Assembly (NCBI RefSeq): GCF_042652085.1
Contig: NZ_JBHSJF010000006.1
Coordinates: forward strand, 1-64,000
Direction: 5' to 3'
Length of the DNA stretch: 64,000 nucleotides
From: Flaviflagellibacter deserti
Lineage (GTDB): Bacteria; Pseudomonadota; Alphaproteobacteria; Rhizobiales; Methylopilaceae
Shown: in pieces, positions 36,550-44,653 of the stretch
Layout of the letters: each line of letters opens with the position of its first letter
Numbering within the stretch: position 1 is the stretch's first letter
Made by a program: the position numbers and the translations under genes
The notes under the pieces: model-generated
Seen by the model: only the letters and a program-made list of their open reading frames with translations
Told to the model about the DNA's origin: nothing
The model's database searches: none

Positions 36550-36972
36550 GGCCTGTCTCCGAGTGACCGCGACTATGCGCAGCCAATTCACGGAGCGTGA
36601 CTATGTTTTCCGCTTCGGGCAAGGGGAATGTACGGAAGCGTTCAACCATCAATTGGTTGAACCGCCACTTTATTAACGCCTCGTTAACCATTCGCGCCCA
36701 GCATCGAGACAAGGCGAAAGCCGGGGGACACCAAGCGACATCAAAGATCGCGGGGAATCGGGTGTTCCGAGGGAACTGAACAAAGAGGTTGCGGCGGCGT
36801 GGAAAGCAAGACACGCCCTCGCGAATGAGGCCGGTCCTGCCGGGGAACAGTCCCGGTGCGCGCTTCCTTAGGATGCACCTCGAAATACCAGCCCTGACCG
36901 TTGCGCGGCAAAGCTGGGGCGAGGGACCGGAAACCGGAGCAGCGTCCGGTCCGCACCTCTATTTCCCCATAT
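36550..36972. other. 423-base gap without a recognised gene
   Basis: The 36640-36690 part is AT-rich (TTAACGCCTCGTTAACC type) and could hold promoters for the DUF1508 gene or an unseen RNA. One open frame on the minus strand (36518-36814) lacks a ribosome site, overlaps the DUF1508 gene and shows no family resemblance, so it was not annotated. Nothing else is supported. Confidence 0.5.
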
Positions 36973-37920
36973 TCACCTGCGTGCCGAAGCGGACCCCCGC
37001 AACAACCTGAACACCCGTCCGTCGATCGCGGCCAATCCGAGCGTGATGAAGGCCATGCCGGCGAAATGCTTCGGTTCGAGTCGCTCGCCGAGGACGAGCG
37101 AGCCCAGGAGAATCGCCGAGACCGGAACGAGGAAGGTGACCAGAGCGACATTGGTCGCGCCGGAGCTCGAGAGGATGCGGAAGAACAGGACGTAGGCGAG
37201 CGAGGTCGACAGCGCGGCGATGCCGAGGATGGCGAGCCATGACTTGAGGCTCGGCATCGGCAGGGTCCACGGTGCGTCGAGGGCGAGCGCGACTGGGGAC
37301 AGCAGGACGGCGGCCATGGTGACCTGGCCGGTCGCGGCGATGAGCGGCGGAATGCCTAGCCGCTTGAACACCCGCGCATAGACCCCGACCAGGGCGTAGG
37401 AGATCGTCGCGCAGAGGACGGCGATCTGCGCCCAGACATGGTTGCCGAGCCCGGCCAGCGCGTCCGGCCCGATCATCAGCGCCACACCCGCGAAGCCGAC
37501 GAGGACGCCGAGCACGCGGTTGCCGGTGAGCTTTTCGTCGCTCGTCAGGAGGTGGGCGACGATCGCGGTCGAGATCGGCGTCGTGGCATTGAGGATCGAG
37601 GCGAGACCGGAGGCGATATGGGTCTGGCCCCAGACGATAAGACAGAACGGCAAAGTCGAGCCGAGGAAGCCGGCGACTGTGAAGGCGAACCAGGCCTTCG
37701 GATCGCGTGGCATCGATTGGCCGCGGGCACGGACGACCACGAGGAGGATGATCGCGGCGAGGCTGACCCGGAGCGCGACCAAAGTGAGCGGCGGGAGTTC
37801 CTTCACCGCGATGCCGACGAAGAAGAACGAGCCGCCCCACAGGACCGAGAGCGCGAGGAGCAGGCCCCAGTCCGCCGGGGACATGGTGCGGTTGATGGCC
37901 GGGAGGGGGGACACGGGCAC
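36973..37920 (-). CDS. EamA/DMT-family transporter
   Basis: A 315-residue ten-helix drug/metabolite transporter, with two EamA repeats: about residues 18-150 (LLLALSVLWGGSFFFVGIAV, PPLTLVALRVSLAAIILLVVV) and 160-300 (VWAQIAVLCATISYALVGVYAR, YVLFFRILSSSGATNVALVTFLVP). Proteins of this family export amino acids or metabolites; the substrate cannot be told here. Divergent from the TPR gene after 149 bases. Confidence 0.93.
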   Translation of the reverse strand: MPVSPLPAINRTMSPADWGLLLALSVLWGGSFFFVGIAVKELPPLTLVALRVSLAAIILLVVVRARGQSMPRDPKAWFAFTVAGFLGSTLPFCLIVWGQTHIASGLASILNATTPISTAIVAHLLTSDEKLTGNRVLGVLVGFAGVALMIGPDALAGLGNHVWAQIAVLCATISYALVGVYARVFKRLGIPPLIAATGQVTMAAVLLSPVALALDAPWTLPMPSLKSWLAILGIAALSTSLAYVLFFRILSSSGATNVALVTFLVPVSAILLGSLVLGERLEPKHFAGMAFITLGLAAIDGRVFRLLRGSASARR

Positions 37921-38069
37921 TCCTTTGACGGTGCGTCGTGCATGGATTGCCGGCGTGGTTCAACCCGATTTCTGTGATGCCGGACGCCACCATTTCTGAT
38001 GGATCACTGTGATTGCCAAACGGCTGTCGCGTTGCGGGGGTCTACTGGGCGTGTGCGAAGGAGGATGCG

Positions 38070-38606
38070 ATGACCGCGATCCCGTTCCATACCGTGACCG
38101 CCCTCTTGCTCTTCGGGCTTCTGCCGTTCCTGACCGCGACCGGGAGCCGGGCGGCGTGGACGGAGCGGGAGGAGGAGCCCGTCTGCGAGGCTGGCCAACT
38201 CTGGGATGCGAGGAACAGTGTCTGCATCGCGGCCGAGGGCGCGAACCTGCCCGACGGAAATTTGCTCGATTACGCGCGGGCGCTCGCCGATGCCGGACGC
38301 TACCAGGAGGCGCTCGGCGTGCTGGATCTGCTGAAGGCGCCGGAAACCGCCAAGGCGCTGAACATCCGCGGCTTCGCGACCCGCAAGCTCGGCCGGACCG
38401 CCGAAGGGATCGCGCATTATCTCAAGGCAGTGGCACTCGACCCGGATTTTCCCGAGGCGCGAGAATATCTGGGCGAGGCCTATGTCACCACGGGCAGGTT
38501 CGATCTGGCGCGCGAGCAACTGGCGCAGATCGAGCGGATCTGCGGCAGGTTCTGCCCGGAATATGTGGAACTCGCGGGAGAGATCGGAAAGGCGCAGGCG
38601 CGGTGA
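38070..38606 (+). CDS. Secreted tetratricopeptide-repeat protein
   Basis: A 178-residue protein with a signal peptide (TAIPFHTVTALLLFGLLPFLTATGSRAA), two Cys in the short N-terminal mature part (EEEPVCEAGQLWDARNSVC), then two to three TPR units (YARALADAGRYQEALGVLDLL, ALNIRGFATRKLGRTAEGIAHYLKAVALDPDF, AREYLGEAYVTTGRFDLAREQLAQI) and RICGRFCPEYVEL. GAAGGAGGA precedes ATG 38070. Probably a periplasmic protein-interaction module of unknown partner. Confidence 0.85.
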   Translation: MTAIPFHTVTALLLFGLLPFLTATGSRAAWTEREEEPVCEAGQLWDARNSVCIAAEGANLPDGNLLDYARALADAGRYQEALGVLDLLKAPETAKALNIRGFATRKLGRTAEGIAHYLKAVALDPDFPEAREYLGEAYVTTGRFDLAREQLAQIERICGRFCPEYVELAGEIGKAQAR

Positions 38607-38610
38607 CGGG

Positions 38611-38799
38611 TCAGCCTCGCCGCCGCCCGGGCCGCGTGGAGATGCCGACCAGCCGCGCGATCTCGGTCTGCAGCGTATCGATCTTCTCGTGCAGAGCGGC
38701 GATCTCGGACTCGGACCGGAGATTGGTCTCGTAATCGAGGCGGGCATCCAGCCGGTCCTTCGCCGCCTGCCGGTTCTGGCTTATCATGATGACAGGCGC
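38611..38799 (-). pseudogene. C-terminal remnant of a DUF1003 membrane protein
   Basis: The reading frame APVIMISQNRQAAKDRLDA and DYETNLRSESEIAALHEKID is the conserved end of DUF1003 proteins, where it follows the last membrane helix. The upstream membrane part is missing; the frame runs instead into unrelated sequence (38800-38835) and the promoter of the next gene. No start codon gives a full protein. It is a decayed fragment between the TPR and GlsB-like genes. Confidence 0.7.
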
Positions 38800-38863
38800 G
38801 GTTCGCGACATGCTGCATGCACGCGCCGGTCGCATATTCCGGCGATGCGCGATGGAGAGGTCG

Positions 38864-39163
38864 ATGATGCCGTCTGTCGATCAGGTCGTGGTCTGGATAT
38901 TCGTCGGTCTGCTCGGCGGAAGCCTCGCGGGCCTGGTCATCACCTGGGATCGCCGCGGTTTCGGCCTGCTCCGCAACCTTGCGGTGGGGCTGGTCGGCGC
39001 GTTCGTCGGCGGGCTGCTGTTCAGGCTGTTCGGACTGCTTCCGGGGCTCGAGGGAATCTCGATCTCGCTGAGGGATGTGGTCTCGGCGTTCGTCGGATCG
39101 CTAATCGTATTGACGGGGCTGTGGATCTGGCAACGGACGGTCCGCAAGCGCGACGTGATGTGA
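38864..39163 (+). CDS. GlsB/YeaQ/YmgE-type transglycosylase-associated membrane protein
   Basis: A 99-residue membrane protein with three to four helices: VDQVVVWIFVGLLGGSLAGLVI, GFGLLRNLAVGLVGAFVGGLLF and ISISLRDVVSAFVGSLIVLTG. The glycine spacing and the RNLAVGLVGAFVGG motif are typical of the GlsB/YeaQ/YmgE stress-response family (called transglycosylase-associated, though they are not enzymes). Starts at 38864 or 38867 follow GGAGAGG. A long in-frame extension to 38786 has no such site. Confidence 0.86.
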   Translation: MMPSVDQVVVWIFVGLLGGSLAGLVITWDRRGFGLLRNLAVGLVGAFVGGLLFRLFGLLPGLEGISISLRDVVSAFVGSLIVLTGLWIWQRTVRKRDVM

Positions 39164-39364
39164 CCGCGATCCGCGTCGCGCTGTAACCGGTACGTAACTG
39201 TTTGGGCGTTGAGGCCTCGCGCCTAAGGACTAGCACCGTCCGGTGAATCTAAGCCGGCATGGCTGGATGACGGCTTGAAGCCGGAGCGGTCGGCATGTGG
39301 GGCGTGGGAACGCAATCCTGTGCGCAGTGTTTCCCATCGGGGCTGGCGATTCAGGGAGTTTCCG

Positions 39365-39883
39365 ATGCGACACGACAACGATACGGCCCTCGATATTTAC
39401 CTGACCGGCCTGCGGAACGCGCATGCGCTGGAGAACGAAGCGCTGTCGATCATGCAGCCGCAGATATCGCGGCTCGAGCACTATCCCGAACTCCTCGCGC
39501 GGCTGAAGGAGCATGTCCGCGAGACGGAGGCGCAGATCAAACGCCTGGAGACGATCCTGAAGGATTTCGACGAAGGGTCGTCGACGATCAAGGATGTCGG
39601 CGGCAGGATCATGGGCGGGCTGGCCGCGCTGGGCCACAGCATGGCGGGCGACGAGGTCCTGAAGAATACGTTGGCCAATTACGCGTTCGAGAATTACGAG
39701 ATCGCGGCCTACAAATCGCTCATCGCGCTGGCCGATGCGACCAAGCAGTCCGCGCATGTGAAGCTGCTCGAACAGAGCCTCGGCGAGGAGATCGCGATGG
39801 CGAGCTTCATCGAGAACCATATCGAGGACACGACGCTGAAATTCCTGCGGCTGTCTGAGGCCGGCCGAACGGCGAAGGTGTAA
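39365..39883 (+). CDS. DUF892/YciE ferritin-like protein
   Basis: A 172-residue ferritin-like four-helix protein of the DUF892 (YciE/YciF) family: IYLTGLRNAHALENEALSIM, HYPELLARLKEHVRETEAQI, LANYAFENYEIAAYKSLIALAD and LEQSLGEEIAMASFIENHIE, with Glu and His residues placed for a diiron site. The family is induced by osmotic and general stress; the GlsB-like gene just upstream is another stress-type gene. GGGAG precedes ATG 39365. Confidence 0.9.
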   Translation: MRHDNDTALDIYLTGLRNAHALENEALSIMQPQISRLEHYPELLARLKEHVRETEAQIKRLETILKDFDEGSSTIKDVGGRIMGGLAALGHSMAGDEVLKNTLANYAFENYEIAAYKSLIALADATKQSAHVKLLEQSLGEEIAMASFIENHIEDTTLKFLRLSEAGRTAKV

Positions 39884-39902
39884 TAATTACGTCCCGGAGA
39901 TC

Positions 39903-39960
39903 GTCATGCTCCGGCTTGATCGGAGCATCCAGTCGCGGGCCTTCGGCCGAGCCGGAGGAT
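39903..39960. repeat. Short palindromic repeat (REP-like)
   Basis: An 8-bp stem ATGCTCCG (39906-39913) / CGGAGCAT (39921-39928) with a 7-nt loop, followed by GAGCCGGAGGATGATG. The same sequence with small changes recurs at 54919-54988 and a related one at 48221-48243. It lies in the gap between the DUF892 gene and the metallo-hydrolase gene. Confidence 0.7.
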
Positions 39961-39988
39961 GATGTCGTCAGAGGATGACGGCTTCTAG

Positions 39989-40930
39989 CTACGGCCCCTC
40001 CGCGCTCTTCCGCGCGGGGGCCATTTCCTTGTCCATCTGGTCCTCGAAGGCGCGGCGCTGGGTGGCGACGAACTTTCGGTAACCTTCGGGGTCGACCCAG
40101 GCCGAGACGCCTTCGGTCGTGGCGCGTTCGCGCTTTCCGTCGAAATCCATCTTCTCCAGATGCGACGAGAACCAGATGTCGGGCTTCAGCATTTCCAGGC
40201 GGTGAAGCGTGTTGCGGTAGTCGGCCTCGATGCCGGGATAGGACGGTCTGTCGGCGAGGCGATAGCCGGGATTGATGCCGCCGCCATCGGGAAAGGCCAA
40301 TGAGTAGGCCTTGCCGCCGTCGACGATCGTGGTGGTCCAGGTCGTGGCGCCCCTGGTGTGGCCGGGGGTGTGCAGGGCGGTGAGGACGACGTCGCCGAGC
40401 CTGACCTGATCGCCGTCGCGCAGGACCCGGTCGACATAGGCCGGGGCGAAGCCCAAGACGTCGACGTCGCGACCATAGAAGAAATCGCTCTCGCCGCCGC
40501 TTTCGAGGTTCTGCACCTCGGAATCCATGGCGGCGACCTTCGCGCCGAACAATTGCTTGATGTAGGCGTGGCCGCCGGCGTGGTCGATATGGGCGTGGCC
40601 GGTGAGCAGGATCTTGATGTCGTCCGGACTGAAGCCGAGCTTGCGGATCGACGCCTCGATCATCGGGCCCGACGAGGGCATTCCGGTGTTAAGCAGGATG
40701 AGGCCTTCGGTCGTGGTGAACAGCCAGGCGCCGAGGCCCTTCGTTCCGACGAAATAGAGCGGGCCGATGATCTTCACCGGCTCGGCCGGCTCTTCCCAAC
40801 GAAGAGTCCTGGACGCAGTTTCGAGAAAGGCCTTGTTCTCCTCGGTCGTCTGGGCGCGCGACGGCACGGACTGGCCGAGCAGCAGAGCCGCTGCCAGCGC
40901 GGCAAGGAGAATGCGAATTCCGCCAAGCAT
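39989..40930 (-). CDS. Exported metallo-beta-lactamase-fold hydrolase (subclass B3-like)
   Basis: A 313-residue secreted enzyme with a signal peptide (GIRILLAALAAALLLGQSVPSRAQ). The zinc motif is TGHAHIDHAGGHAY (His112, His114, Asp116, His117), with later ligands in LHTPGHTRGATTW and SSHLEKM, the B3 beta-lactamase pattern, and the B3-typical PGYRLADRPSYPGI. It may hydrolyse beta-lactams or be a related lactonase-like enzyme; activity is not predictable. The start at 40930 has AGAGGA seven bases upstream; ATG 40951 is the alternative. It has no linked resistance genes or mobile elements. Confidence 0.88.
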   Translation of the reverse strand: MLGGIRILLAALAAALLLGQSVPSRAQTTEENKAFLETASRTLRWEEPAEPVKIIGPLYFVGTKGLGAWLFTTTEGLILLNTGMPSSGPMIEASIRKLGFSPDDIKILLTGHAHIDHAGGHAYIKQLFGAKVAAMDSEVQNLESGGESDFFYGRDVDVLGFAPAYVDRVLRDGDQVRLGDVVLTALHTPGHTRGATTWTTTIVDGGKAYSLAFPDGGGINPGYRLADRPSYPGIEADYRNTLHRLEMLKPDIWFSSHLEKMDFDGKRERATTEGVSAWVDPEGYRKFVATQRRAFEDQMDKEMAPARKSAEGP

Positions 40931-41272
40931 CGTGTTCCTCTGCCCCAGCATGAAGGAACGTCAATGACAGGATTATAGGGCCGGTTTTCGCGGAGTACCT
41001 ATTGCGAAGGTCGTTCAGCGACCTAGCTCGGCCGGTTCGGGAATCGGATCAGGCGGTGAAGCCGTAGATGACGCCAGCCGCGCCGAGGGCAAGCAGCGCG
41101 ACGACGACCAGGGCAGAGCAGGCCGGAGAGTTCGGCAGCTATCAGCATGTGAGCGTTTCCCGGTGCGGTCTTGATGCCGCCGGGGAGGAGCGTAGCTGAG
41201 CCGGCGTGTTCGGCAACCGGTATGATTGCGCGCGCGAAAGGCGGCCCGGCACGGCCGGACCGCCTCGGCGTC
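40931..41272. other. Gap with a possible short membrane-peptide relic
   Basis: No full gene is visible in this 342-base stretch. On the minus strand around 41120-41049 an open frame encodes about 25 residues resembling a membrane helix (ALVVVALLALGAAGVIYGFT) ending at a stop, but it is preceded by in-frame TGA and TAG codons and lacks a start. It is either a decayed small membrane-protein gene or chance. Confidence 0.35.
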
Positions 41273-41689
41273 TTATTTCTTGATCGGCGTCACGAGCACT
41301 TTGTCGTCGGTGTCGACGACAAAGACGGCGAAGAGCTTCGCCGGCTTGGTCGTGCTCGCATTGGCGCTGACATTATGGTGATCGCCCGGGTTTTCCGACC
41401 AGTTCTGACCCGGGCCGAAGGTCTGTTCGGGACCGTCGTTGACCTGGCTCCGGATCTCGCCTTCGAGCACGGTGGCGTAGATGAAGGCGGACTTCGGATG
41501 AGTGTGCGCGGCGTTGGCGCCGCCCGGCTCGTATTCGACGAGGACGCCCCTGATGCTCTTGCCGGGAACGTTGGGAAGCTCGTGCTCGTAGACGAGCGTC
41601 ACTTTCGTGCCCTTGCTGCCGTCATCGGCGGCGGCTGTACCGGCGGAGATGGCCATCAGCAGCGCGGCGGAGAGGAGATATCTGATCAT
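41273..41689 (-). CDS. Secreted cupin-domain protein
   Basis: A 138-residue protein with a signal peptide (RYLLSAALLMAISAGTAAA) and one cupin barrel: VLVEYEPGGANAAHTHPKSAFIYATVLEGEI carries the first cupin motif (HxH, with Lys and Glu), and GPGQNWSENPGDHHNVSANAS the second (His). Likely binds a metal; substrate unknown. It is directly followed on the same strand by the NmrA-like oxidoreductase gene start (12 bases), so the two are probably co-transcribed. Confidence 0.88.
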   Translation of the reverse strand: MIRYLLSAALLMAISAGTAAADDGSKGTKVTLVYEHELPNVPGKSIRGVLVEYEPGGANAAHTHPKSAFIYATVLEGEIRSQVNDGPEQTFGPGQNWSENPGDHHNVSANASTTKPAKLFAVFVVDTDDKVLVTPIKK

Positions 41690-41701
41690 CGGATCGCCTC
41701 C

Positions 41702-42457
41702 TCACGCCGCGACCAGGGACTGGGCGAGCCAATCCTCGTAGCGGATCCTGCCGATGCGCGCCTCGCCGAGCGGGACCAGCGACTGGTCGTCGATCGGTGT
41801 GCCGAAATAGGGGGCTGAGGCGTCCGCCACGATATTGCGCGGGTCGTTGTGCGCGTTGAGCCAACGGCCGACGACCTCGTCGAACGGGACACGTTCCGGA
41901 CCGGCGGTGTCGATCGTGCCGTTGAGGGGCGGGGAGATCGCGGTCTCTGCCACGGCCGCCGCGACATCGTCGGCCGCCATGAACTGGACCTTGGCGGACG
42001 GAACGCGGACGGTCTGCCCTTCGGTAGCCGATTGCGCGATCGCGCCGACGAACTCGAAGAACTGGGTGGCGCGGACGATCGACCACGGCACGCCGCCGGC
42101 CTTGATCAGCTTTTCCTGGGCGGCCTTGGCGTGGAAGTAGCCGTTGCCCGGCGGGCGATCGGTGTTGACAATCGAGAGGGCGACGTGGTGCCGGACGCCT
42201 GCGCGCTTTTCGGCGGCGAGGATGTTGCGGGTCGACGTCTCGAAGAAGTCGAGGACGGCCTGCGGCTCAAAGGACGGGGAATTGGTGACGTCGATGACGA
42301 CGTCGACGCCCTTCAGGACCTCGTCCAGGCCTTCGCCGGTGAGGGTGTTGACACCCGTGGACGGCGACGACTGGACGACTTCATGACCGATCTGGCGCAG
42401 CTGGTTCGCGGTCTTGGTGCCGATCAGGCCCGTGCCGCCGATGATGACGATTTTCAT
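41702..42457 (-). CDS. NmrA-like/atypical SDR NAD(P)-binding protein
   Basis: A 251-residue extended/atypical short-chain dehydrogenase: GGTGLIGTKTANQL (8-21) is the NAD(P) loop, DVVIDVTNSPSF follows and GVPWSIVRATQFFEF is the NmrA-type strand. No Tyr-X3-Lys is seen, so it may be a sensor or quinone-type reductase rather than a dehydrogenase. It lies upstream of the cupin gene on the same strand. This combination recurs in soil bacteria without a known pathway. Confidence 0.88.
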   Translation of the reverse strand: MKIVIIGGTGLIGTKTANQLRQIGHEVVQSSPSTGVNTLTGEGLDEVLKGVDVVIDVTNSPSFEPQAVLDFFETSTRNILAAEKRAGVRHHVALSIVNTDRPPGNGYFHAKAAQEKLIKAGGVPWSIVRATQFFEFVGAIAQSATEGQTVRVPSAKVQFMAADDVAAAVAETAISPPLNGTIDTAGPERVPFDEVVGRWLNAHNDPRNIVADASAPYFGTPIDDQSLVPLGEARIGRIRYEDWLAQSLVAA

Positions 42458-42572
42458 GTCTCAGCCTCATGCTTTCCGCACGCGACCGTTGGGGGATCAA
42501 GGCGCGTGCTTGCAGGGGTGACGAGCCAGCGTGCGCAGATGTGACATGATCGCCGAATTTTTTTGTCCGGCC

Positions 42573-42965
42573 TTACTGCACCAACTGGTGCTCGGCCCAT
42601 TCGCCCTTCGGAATGGGCTTGCCCAGATTATAGGTGAACGACTGAATGTCGAGACCGTCGTCCGTGGTCTGGCAGGAATAGGAGATGTGGTACCACATCG
42701 TGCCGATATGGATGGCGCCGCCGGGGGCGACGATCCTGTTGCCTTGGGCTTTCGGATCACCGTAGGCATAGGCGATGATCGAATCCGGCTGCATGCCGGC
42801 ATGGTCGCGGCTGACCTGGCCCATGGCGCGGCCGTCGCAGCGCTGCTCTCGGCGGGCTTCCGGGGACAGCTTCATCAGTTCGGCGTTGATCCTGGTGTCT
42901 GGAGTGGCGGCGAGCGCCGGGGCTGCGAGCACGGCGAAGAAGGCCGCGAGGACGGGCTTGGACAA
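42573..42965 (-). CDS. DUF930 exported protein
   Basis: A 130-residue protein with a signal peptide (KPVLAAFFAVLAAPALAA), then INAELMKLSPEARREQRCDGRAMGQV, VAPGGAIHIGTMWYHISYSCQTT and FTYNLGKPIPKGEWAEHQL. This is the DUF930 domain of Hyphomicrobiales, with two conserved cysteines likely forming a disulfide. Function unknown. Confidence 0.86.
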   Translation of the reverse strand: MSKPVLAAFFAVLAAPALAATPDTRINAELMKLSPEARREQRCDGRAMGQVSRDHAGMQPDSIIAYAYGDPKAQGNRIVAPGGAIHIGTMWYHISYSCQTTDDGLDIQSFTYNLGKPIPKGEWAEHQLVQ

Positions 42966-43054
42966 GGCGAGAATCCCCCGTTTCTGTTTCGCTTTGAGAC
43001 CGGGAATAGCCCGCTTCGGTCGGTGCTGGCGATGCTGCTAAAGACGGAGCTACT

Positions 43055-43113
43055 CATCGATCTAGGAAAATAAGCATTGATGGCGTGACGCTGCTCGGCT
43101 ACACCGATCCCAT
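43055..43113 (+). repeat. 59-bp repeat copy A with promoter-like elements, upstream of the P450 gene
   Basis: This matches 44545-44603 at 46 of 59 positions without gaps. It begins CATCGATCTAGGAAAATA, continues with TTGATG (43077-43082), a 17-base spacer and TACACC (43100-43105), which align exactly with the -35 and -10 boxes of the second copy. It ends 140 bases before the P450 start. Confidence 0.75.
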
Positions 43114-43252
43114 TCTCGCTAGGACCGATGGCTTTCGGCGGTGTCTGTTCGAGAGGGTTTCCGTCTGACCTTCTGACGGTCGCCCGGCGAAAACTCGCCA
43201 TGGTGCATGTTGCGGCCCAATTAGCCGACCTGACAGGCACCGCCAGGGTTCA

Positions 43253-44464
43253 ATGATGATGCCGCGCATCGATATCGCCAGCCAGGACTATTTCCGTGAT
43301 CCGGCGGCCGAGATCGCGCGTCTGAGAGCCGTCGGGCCCGTCGTTCGGATCCGGTTTCCGATCGTGGGTAGCGTCTGGATCACGACGACACAGGAACTGG
43401 CCAGCCGCGTGCTGAAGGACAGCGAAAATTTCACCCTGCGCAAGGATGGCGCGGTTGCCGGGCTTCGGTGGTGGATGCCAGGGGTAATACGGGCCGTCGC
43501 CGACAACATGCTGACGATGGACGAGCCCGACCACAGCCGACTGCGGGACATCGTGGATGAAGCCTTCCGGCGACGGGCGGTCCTCGACATGGAACCGCAC
43601 ATCCTCGCCATCGCCCAAGAACTGGCGGACCAGCTCTTTTCCGAGGGGAGCCCGGCTGATCTGGTCGAGCGATATTCGCGCAGGCTGCCGCTTGCCGTCA
43701 TCTGCGAACTGCTCGGATTGCCGCAAGAGGACAGGCCGAGGTTCATGGCATGGATGGCCGGCTTCACACGCCTCACCAGCGCCATCGGCTTCCTGGGTCT
43801 CATTCCCGCAATGGTGGGGATGAGGCGCTACCTGGGAGCGCGCATCGAGATCGCTCGCACGCATGGCGGCGAGGGGCTGATCGCGGAGCTTGTCCGCGTC
43901 GAGAAGGAGGGCGGCCGTATCAGCGCCCGCGAGATGGTGGCGATGGTCTTTCTGCTGCTTGGGGCAGGCTCGGAGACCACGACGCACCTGATCAGCGGAT
44001 CCGTCCATGAATTGACGAAAAATCCGGCGCTTCGCGATTGGCTCAAGGACGATTGGAGCCGCCTCAATCTGGCCATCGAGGAGTTCCTCCGTTTCATCTC
44101 GCCCGTGCAGTTCACGAAGCCGCGCTTCGTCCGGCAGGACATGGACCTCGACGGTGTCCGGGTGAGGAAGGGCGAGAAGGTCATGGCCATGCTGGCGGCC
44201 GCCAATATGGACCCGGATGCGAACGAACAGCCGGAACGACTCGATCTCGAAAGGCAGCCCAACCGGCATCTTGCCTTCGGTACGGGCATCCATTTCTGCC
44301 TTGGCCACCAGCTTGCGCGCATCGAAGGCAAATGCGCCTTGAGAGCTTTGTTCGAGCGCTGGCCGAACCTCGAACTGGGTGTGCCGGAGTCGCAGGTGCG
44401 GTGGCGCGAGCGGCCTGGTCTCAGGGCAATTGCGAGCCTGCCCGTGGTGGCGGGCAAGCGATGA
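43253..44464 (+). CDS. Cytochrome P450
   Basis: A soluble bacterial P450 of 403 residues. The oxygen-activation helix is LLLGAGSETTTHL (Ala/Gly-Gly-X-Glu/Asp-Thr pattern, Glu241-Thr242), the ExxR pair is Glu277 and Arg280 (EEFLR), and the haem loop is FGTGIHFCLGHQLARIE with thiolate Cys349. It needs an electron supply, but no ferredoxin or reductase gene is near. It is monocistronic between two copies of a 59-bp repeat; the upstream copy carries its likely promoter. Substrate is unknown. Confidence 0.94.
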   Translation: MMMPRIDIASQDYFRDPAAEIARLRAVGPVVRIRFPIVGSVWITTTQELASRVLKDSENFTLRKDGAVAGLRWWMPGVIRAVADNMLTMDEPDHSRLRDIVDEAFRRRAVLDMEPHILAIAQELADQLFSEGSPADLVERYSRRLPLAVICELLGLPQEDRPRFMAWMAGFTRLTSAIGFLGLIPAMVGMRRYLGARIEIARTHGGEGLIAELVRVEKEGGRISAREMVAMVFLLLGAGSETTTHLISGSVHELTKNPALRDWLKDDWSRLNLAIEEFLRFISPVQFTKPRFVRQDMDLDGVRVRKGEKVMAMLAAANMDPDANEQPERLDLERQPNRHLAFGTGIHFCLGHQLARIEGKCALRALFERWPNLELGVPESQVRWRERPGLRAIASLPVVAGKR

Positions 44465-44544
44465 TCTTCACGAGCGACGTTGCGGACGAGAATGTCACGC
44501 ATCGTCTCGCATGATCGAAATCGAATGCCTTTCGGCTGCGCCAC

Positions 44545-44603
44545 CATCGATTTAGGAAAATATACCTTGACACCGTGACGCTGCTCGGGTACATAAGGCC
44601 CAT
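44545..44603 (+). repeat. 59-bp repeat copy B, upstream of the GTA cluster
   Basis: Second copy of the 43055-43113 repeat (46/59 identical). Together the copies bracket the P450 gene as direct repeats. No integrase, transposase or terminal inverted repeats accompany them, so duplication of a regulatory module seems more likely than transposition. Confidence 0.75.
44567..44595 (+). promoter_or_regulatory. Sigma-70-like promoter of the GTA cluster
   Basis: TTGACA (44567-44572), exactly 17 bases, then TACATA (44590-44595). It is preceded by the TAGGAAAATA motif. The first GTA gene begins 58 bases downstream. It is the best promoter match in the window. Confidence 0.7.
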
Positions 44604-44653
44604 GTTCGAGAAATGCGGGCGGCGGCCACCGGCGACGGGGTCGCCGCTTTCGT

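Noticed and set aside
36518..36814. 98-residue minus-strand frame upstream of the DUF1508 gene
   Set aside because: It overlaps the DUF1508 gene start, has no ribosome site and shows no family resemblance.
43055..44603. attL/attR of an integrated element around the P450 gene
   Set aside because: No integrase or excisionase gene lies near, the copies are only 78 percent alike and both contain promoter elements.
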